This document shows, piece after piece, positions 9,115-11,244 of a stretch of DNA of 11,244 nt. The position numbers were made by a program, and so were the translations under genes. The notes below the pieces were generated by a model, which ran no database searches, had not been told where the DNA came from, and was given only the letters and a program-made list of their open reading frames with translations. This stretch comes from Funneliformis mosseae (taxonomy: Eukaryota; Glomeromycota; Glomeromycetes; Glomerales; Glomeraceae), in assembly GCA_910592005.1 (NCBI GenBank), contig CAJVPP010003600.1, positions 1 to 11,244 of the forward strand. The letters are read 5' to 3'. Within the stretch, counting starts at the first letter, position 1; every line of letters starts with the position of its first letter.

Positions 9115-9135
9115 TATATAAAGAACATTATGGAG

Positions 9136-9279
9136 ACCAGTTTTTTTTGATAAATTAGTTTTTGTATGAAACTGGATTATTACAATCTGGTTTGCCAAAG
9201 AAAATAATTTACAACCAAATTGCAAAAAGTCAACTGGTTTAAAACTGGTTTTTAATCACGTAACTGGCTTAGAGCACTA
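9136..9279 (+). repeat. Right end of hAT element with subterminal AACTGGTT motifs
   Basis: AACTGGTT occurs at 9232-9239 and 9243-9250, with AACTGG at 9262-9267 and weaker forms (GAAACTGGAT, ATCTGGTTT) upstream. The end reads AACTGGCTTAGAGCACTA. The orientation is opposite to the CAGTTT motifs at 1999-2110, as expected for the two ends of one element. Confidence 0.5.
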
Positions 9280-9343
9280 TATATAGCTAGGATAACAAAT
9301 CTCTGAAACATCAAAAATGTATATTATTGTCTCTAATTATCTA

Positions 9344-9740
9344 AATCAGACGAAATTTAAGTTGAATTTTAGTCAATTTTTCTGATTTTTTTTTTACTTT
9401 TTATAATAGAAATATGCCTTTAACCATCAAAATCGAACAAAATTTAAGTTGAATTTTAGTCAATTTTTCTGATTTTTTTTTGCTTTTTATAATAGAAACA
9501 TGCCTTTAACCATTAAATCAGATGAAAATTAAGTTGAATTTTAGTCAATTTTTCTGATTTTTACTTTTTATAATAAAAACATACCTTTAACTATCAAAAT
9601 TAGATGAATCTTAAGTTGATTTTTTCTGATTTTTTTACTTTTTATAATAGAAACATGCTTTCAACCATCAAAATTAGACGAAATTTAAGTCAAACTTTGT
9701 GATTTTTCTGATTTTTTATTCTTTTTTTTCAAAAATGCCA
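9344..9740 (+). repeat. Five degenerate tandem repeats of about 74-87 bp
   Basis: Units begin near 9344, 9431, 9516, 9598 and 9672. Each starts with an AATCAGACGAAATTTAAG-like string, continues with TTAGTCAATTTTTCTGATTT, a T-run and CTTTTTATAATAGAAACATG, and ends CCTTTAACCATCAAA. The first two or three units are close to identical; later units are shortened. No reading frame runs through them. They lie just outside the hAT right end. Confidence 0.75.
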
Positions 9741-9973
9741 ATATTACTATAATGAATATTTAGGACGATTCATTTTTCATTTTACATGGCCAGCTGGCTT
9801 TCTTCATATCATTCAAAAATATAATAAAGATCTTTAAATTTTTAAACTAATTTGCACGTTTAGTGTATATAATCATAAATATAAATTTTAAGTCTTAAGT
9901 GCTACAGCAATAAAAATTTTTATTGATAAAAATAAATGCAGTGATACGACCTATTCATGCAAATGCAAAGTAA
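9741..9973. other. AT-rich spacer
   Basis: No coding frame, RNA gene or repeat is evident between the tandem array and the following short frame. Confidence 0.4.
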
Positions 9974-10108
9974 AACTTATCTACAGTATCTGACCTCTTA
10001 ACAGAGAAAGCTTTCTTTTTTTTTGATGAAGTAGATAGACATTCTTCAGCTTATATCAGTCAATTAGCTTGTAAAATAGCCAAGTTGTTGAAGCAAATAA
10101 TAAAATGA
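9974..10108 (+). pseudogene. 44-codon open frame, possible gene fragment
   Basis: The frame is open from after TAA 9971-9973 to TGA 10106-10108. It encodes FFFDEVDRHSSAYISQLACK and a basic end KIAKLLKQIIK. There is no initiator at its beginning. The composition is reasonable for protein, but the length is near what chance allows and the family is not recognised. It overlaps what would be an intron of the minus-strand exon at 10114-10243, so at most one of the two readings is likely to be real. Confidence 0.2.
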
Positions 10109-10113
10109 CTTAC

Positions 10114-10243
10114 GTTGCCTCTTCTTCGAGTGCATTCTACCAGTTTTCCACCAGTACTTGCGATATCTTTTCAGTTCGCCGGTCTCAAAGACATCGAAAA
10201 TGGATGTAAAAGAGGTGGGTACTTTGACTAGTTGACATATTTC
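10114..10243 (-). CDS. Exon-like ORF with strong splice donor, unknown product
   Basis: On the minus strand the frame is open from just after TGA 10244-10246 to a GTAAGT donor at 10108-10113 (exon end 10114). It encodes VKVPTSFTSIFDVFETGELK and then a very basic KRYRKYWWKTGRMHSKKRQ. Base composition is markedly less AT-rich than the transposon region, which suggests host coding sequence. There is no in-frame ATG in the first part, so the start would lie in an upstream exon. One candidate is ATGCAAGAATTTTTCCGG (ATG near 10351-10353), which is followed by a possible GTGATC donor. I do not recognise the product. Downstream exons are not evident, and the gene may have been cut off by the transposon block to the left. 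Confidence 0.35.
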
Positions 10244-10475
10244 TCAGAATAGCAAAATCGTCGTTTCCGTATAAAGTTGTCTAAAAATCTTTGATCAACA
10301 AAAATTTTGTCATGTGAGATCGATCACCTGAAATGCGCCGGAAAAATTCTTGCATGGTGCTGTGCGACGTGTGGATCACATATATTCACATTTTTTCTAA
10401 GTGGGGCGTTTTTTTAACTTTATACTACTAAATTACCCACGAAGAGAAGAAAAGCAACAATCAGGAGGGTCGCGC

Positions 10476-10724
10476 GCTTATTATTTTTTGGGGGAGGCAT
10501 TATCCCGGCGCCTTGACCATAAAAAAGTAAATGAGGAGCACGAGGCCCAAATAATGGTCAATGAAGAAGTCAGGGAACAGCTTCCAAAGGAAGTGACAGA
10601 TTGCGCTTCGGGAGAAAGCAGAAAGGGCTCGGAAAATTTATGATCTTTCCGCCGTATCGGATCTGATAAGATACGAGTAAGAGAAGTATGTCGTTTAAGG
10701 CACTTTGCACAGCATATCACGTAA
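10476..10724 (+). pseudogene. Fragment of a putative Rhizophagus paralogous family, frameshifted
   Basis: The first frame reads AYYFLGEALSRRLDHKKVNE, then IMVNEEVREQLPKEVT up to about 10595. The sense then moves to the next frame with IALREKAERARKIYDL to about 10657, and back to the first with GSDKIRV. Each switch looks like a single-base indel and they compensate each other. From memory, the series 'LG..LS.RLD', 'VN.EV..QLP', 'LR...ERA.KIYDLF' and 'IG.DKI' recurs in a large family of Rhizophagus proteins of unknown function. No database was consulted. Stops occur at 10644 (first frame) and 10675 (second frame). The piece has no convincing start or end and is probably a truncated pseudogene, although an unseen splice pattern could rescue part of it. 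Confidence 0.5.
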
Positions 10725-10767
10725 TCTCATTGTCTCCCTTTTTTTACTGATGTATTATTTTGTTTAG

Positions 10768-10830
10768 CGTCTAGCGACCATCGTCTATTGAAAAGTTTGC
10801 TGATGGGGAAATAGATCATCCAAGAAAGAG
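10768..10830 (+). pseudogene. Short exon-like block downstream of the paralogue fragment
   Basis: An acceptor-like TTTTGTTTAG precedes 10768 and a GTAAAA donor follows 10830. The block encodes, after a TAG, RPSSIEKFADGEIDHPRKR. The coding core SIEKFAD is repeated in the next tandem copy at 10919-10939. It may be the continuation of the gene fragment to its left. The product is unknown. Confidence 0.3.
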
Positions 10831-10877
10831 GTAAAATGTTGTAATACAATGATTTCCGTGATTTGTTCAGTTCATTG

Positions 10878-10885
10878 TCACGTGA
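10878..10885. promoter_or_regulatory. TCACGTGA palindrome, copy one
   Basis: This is a perfect 8-bp E-box-type palindrome of the kind bound by fungal bHLH proteins. It is embedded in the 135-bp duplication. Confidence 0.4.
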
Positions 10886-11006
10886 AGTCTTTTTACTTAT
10901 TTTTTGATTGATTTTATGTCTATTGAAAAGTTTGCTGATGAAAGAGGTAAAAATATTTAAAAATATTGATTTGTTACAGTATATTATCGTATTTATTTGG
11001 TAATTG

Positions 11007-11014
11007 TCACGTGA
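11007..11014. promoter_or_regulatory. TCACGTGA palindrome, copy two
   Basis: This is the second copy, about 100 bp upstream of the possible gene start at 11113. Tandem E-box sites upstream of a pyrimidine-rich leader would fit a promoter, but no transcript evidence is available. Confidence 0.4.
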
Positions 11015-11056
11015 AAGTTTTTTTTTACTTATTTATTGAATGATTTATGATGTTTA

Positions 11057-11168
11057 CAGAAAAATTTTTGCTCAAACCTTTTTCGCGACCCTTTTCGTTC
11101 TCTTTGCTAACAATGGGTAAGTGTAAAATCTTACTATTATGTTGAGTAGTTATTAGTTTATGAGGCAT
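11057..11168 (+). CDS. Possible 5' end of a gene running off the window
   Basis: A pyrimidine-rich leader (CCCTTTTCGTTCTCTTTGCT) leads into AACAATGG and immediately a GTAAGTG donor at 11117. The ATG is at 11113-11115. A first exon of only a few coding bases followed by an intron is common in fungal housekeeping genes, ribosomal protein genes among them. The alternative is an upstream ATG at 11050-11052 (MFTEKFLLKPFSRPFSF), which reads into the same ATG in frame. Another possibility is that AG at 11056-11057 is an acceptor for an internal exon. The rest of the gene lies beyond the window, so the product cannot be named. Confidence 0.3.
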
Positions 11169-11244
11169 TATCGTCGCTCCTCGTGAGCTTATCGTCGCTC
11201 CTCGTGAGCTTATCGTCGCTCCTCGTGAGCTTATCGTCGCTCCT
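11169..11244 (+). repeat. Perfect 21-bp minisatellite
   Basis: Three full copies (11169, 11190, 11211) and 13 bases of a fourth are identical, and the array continues past the window. The unit starts TATCGTCGCTCC and contains GCTC...GAGC, able to form a small stem. It is much richer in G+C than its surroundings. The length is a multiple of three and two plus-strand frames are open (LIVAPRE or LSSLLVS heptads), but a position within an intron is more likely. Confidence 0.9.

Larger units (their letters stand above)
6494..9116. mobile_element. Tc1/IS630-like DNA transposon, about 2.6 kb
   Basis: A perfect 23-bp inverted repeat, beginning TGCATAACATCT, occurs at 6497-6519 and 9091-9113. One further outer base (A on the left, C on the right) lies between each repeat and a flanking TA (6494-6495 and 9115-9116). 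TA target duplication is the hallmark of the IS630/Tc1/mariner group. The only gene inside is a minus-strand DDE transposase pseudogene. The perfect ends contrast with the broken gene, so movement may have been recent relative to some of the decay or helped by transposase from elsewhere. The element separates the upstream part of the 4.7-6.4 kb gene from the right end of the hAT element. Confidence 0.75.
1948..9279. mobile_element. Candidate 7.3-kb hAT element with nested insertion
   Basis: Three observations support the boundaries. The left end begins TAGTGCTTCAAAATCAGTT, and the right end reads in reverse complement as TAGTGCTCTAAGCCAGTT: seven identical terminal bases and a shared CAGTT. 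Both ends carry CAGTTT-type subterminal motifs in inverted orientation. If the terminus is taken as GTGCT, the flanking 8-mers are TATAAATA (1942-1949) and TATATATA (9278-9285), seven of eight identical, and 8 bp is the hAT target-duplication length. A plus-strand hAT transposase lies inside the left part. The interior also holds an unrelated minus-strand gene and a complete TA-flanked transposon. The alternative is that these ends belong to different hAT copies. The AT-rich target makes the duplication weak evidence on its own. Confidence 0.5.
10783..11056 (+). repeat. 135-bp tandem duplication
   Basis: Copy one starts at 10783 and copy two at 10918, sharing 23 identical starting bases (GTCTATTGAAAAGTTTGCTG and three more). 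Both continue with AAAGAGGTAAAA, a diverged middle, ATTGTCACGTGAA, a T-run, ACTTATTT and TTGATTGATTTTATG-like ends. The copies differ by small indels, including a 19-bp block present only in copy one, so the duplication is not recent. Confidence 0.7.

Noticed and set aside
10107..10211. Plus-strand 34-codon ORF starting MTYVASSSSAF
   Set aside because: It is antisense to the basic exon that ends in a clean GTAAGT donor, and it is short with no splice support.
10481..10720. 79-codon minus-strand open frame
   Set aside because: It is antisense to the plus-strand paralogue fragment, whose peptide is more protein-like and family-like.
11169..11244. CRISPR-like array
   Set aside because: Units are head-to-tail with no spacers, in what looks like a eukaryotic genome. 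It is a minisatellite.

Overview
The window looks like nuclear DNA of a fungus, most likely an arbuscular mycorrhizal fungus of the Rhizophagus type. It is very AT-rich with long A/T runs, it has short GT-AG introns of about 50-90 bp, and several decayed reading frames resemble hAT, Tc1/IS630-like and paralogous families that I associate from memory with Rhizophagus irregularis. The species is an inference; no sequence search was run. Nearly all of the first 9.3 kb is nested, decayed transposons.

Layout. Positions 1-690 are AT-rich with one 60-codon minus-strand fragment (340-522). Positions 689-1947 hold the C-terminal half of an old minus-strand hAT transposase. A second hAT element appears to have inserted into it: imperfect inverted ends at 1948 and 9279, subterminal CAGTTT-type motifs at both ends, and a near-match 8-bp target duplication. 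Its own transposase is a full-length but broken plus-strand gene (2255-4581) with BED-finger remnant, DDE/RNase H-like core, CxxH motif and dimerisation domain. Behind it, convergent on the minus strand, is an unrecognised multi-exon pseudogene (4723-6360). Between its main exons and its last exon lie at least five alternating 31-47 bp exon-like blocks, each flanked by intron-like sequence. A third element (6494-9116) is inserted upstream of that gene. It has 23-bp perfect terminal inverted repeats, TA flanks and a minus-strand DDE transposase pseudogene (6621-8765) with unusually long spacing between its catalytic residues.

Positions 9344-9740 carry five degenerate tandem repeats of about 74-87 bp. 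From about 10.1 kb base composition becomes less AT-rich and more host-like. Here there is a minus-strand exon-like ORF with a good splice donor (10114-10243), a plus-strand fragment of a putative paralogous family (10476-10724), a 135-bp tandem duplication carrying a TCACGTGA palindrome in each copy (10783-11056), a possible first exon of a gene running off the window (ATG at 11113 followed by GTAAGT), and a perfect 21-bp minisatellite from 11169 to the end.

No clearly intact protein-coding gene is visible. Most in-frame stops in the three transposase genes sit where a C-to-T or G-to-A change of a Gln, Arg or Trp codon would explain them. The most interesting points are the passenger gene with duplicated micro-exons inside the hAT ends, the TA-flanked element with a D(105)D(138)E spacing, and the TCACGTGA motifs recurring in unrelated segments.
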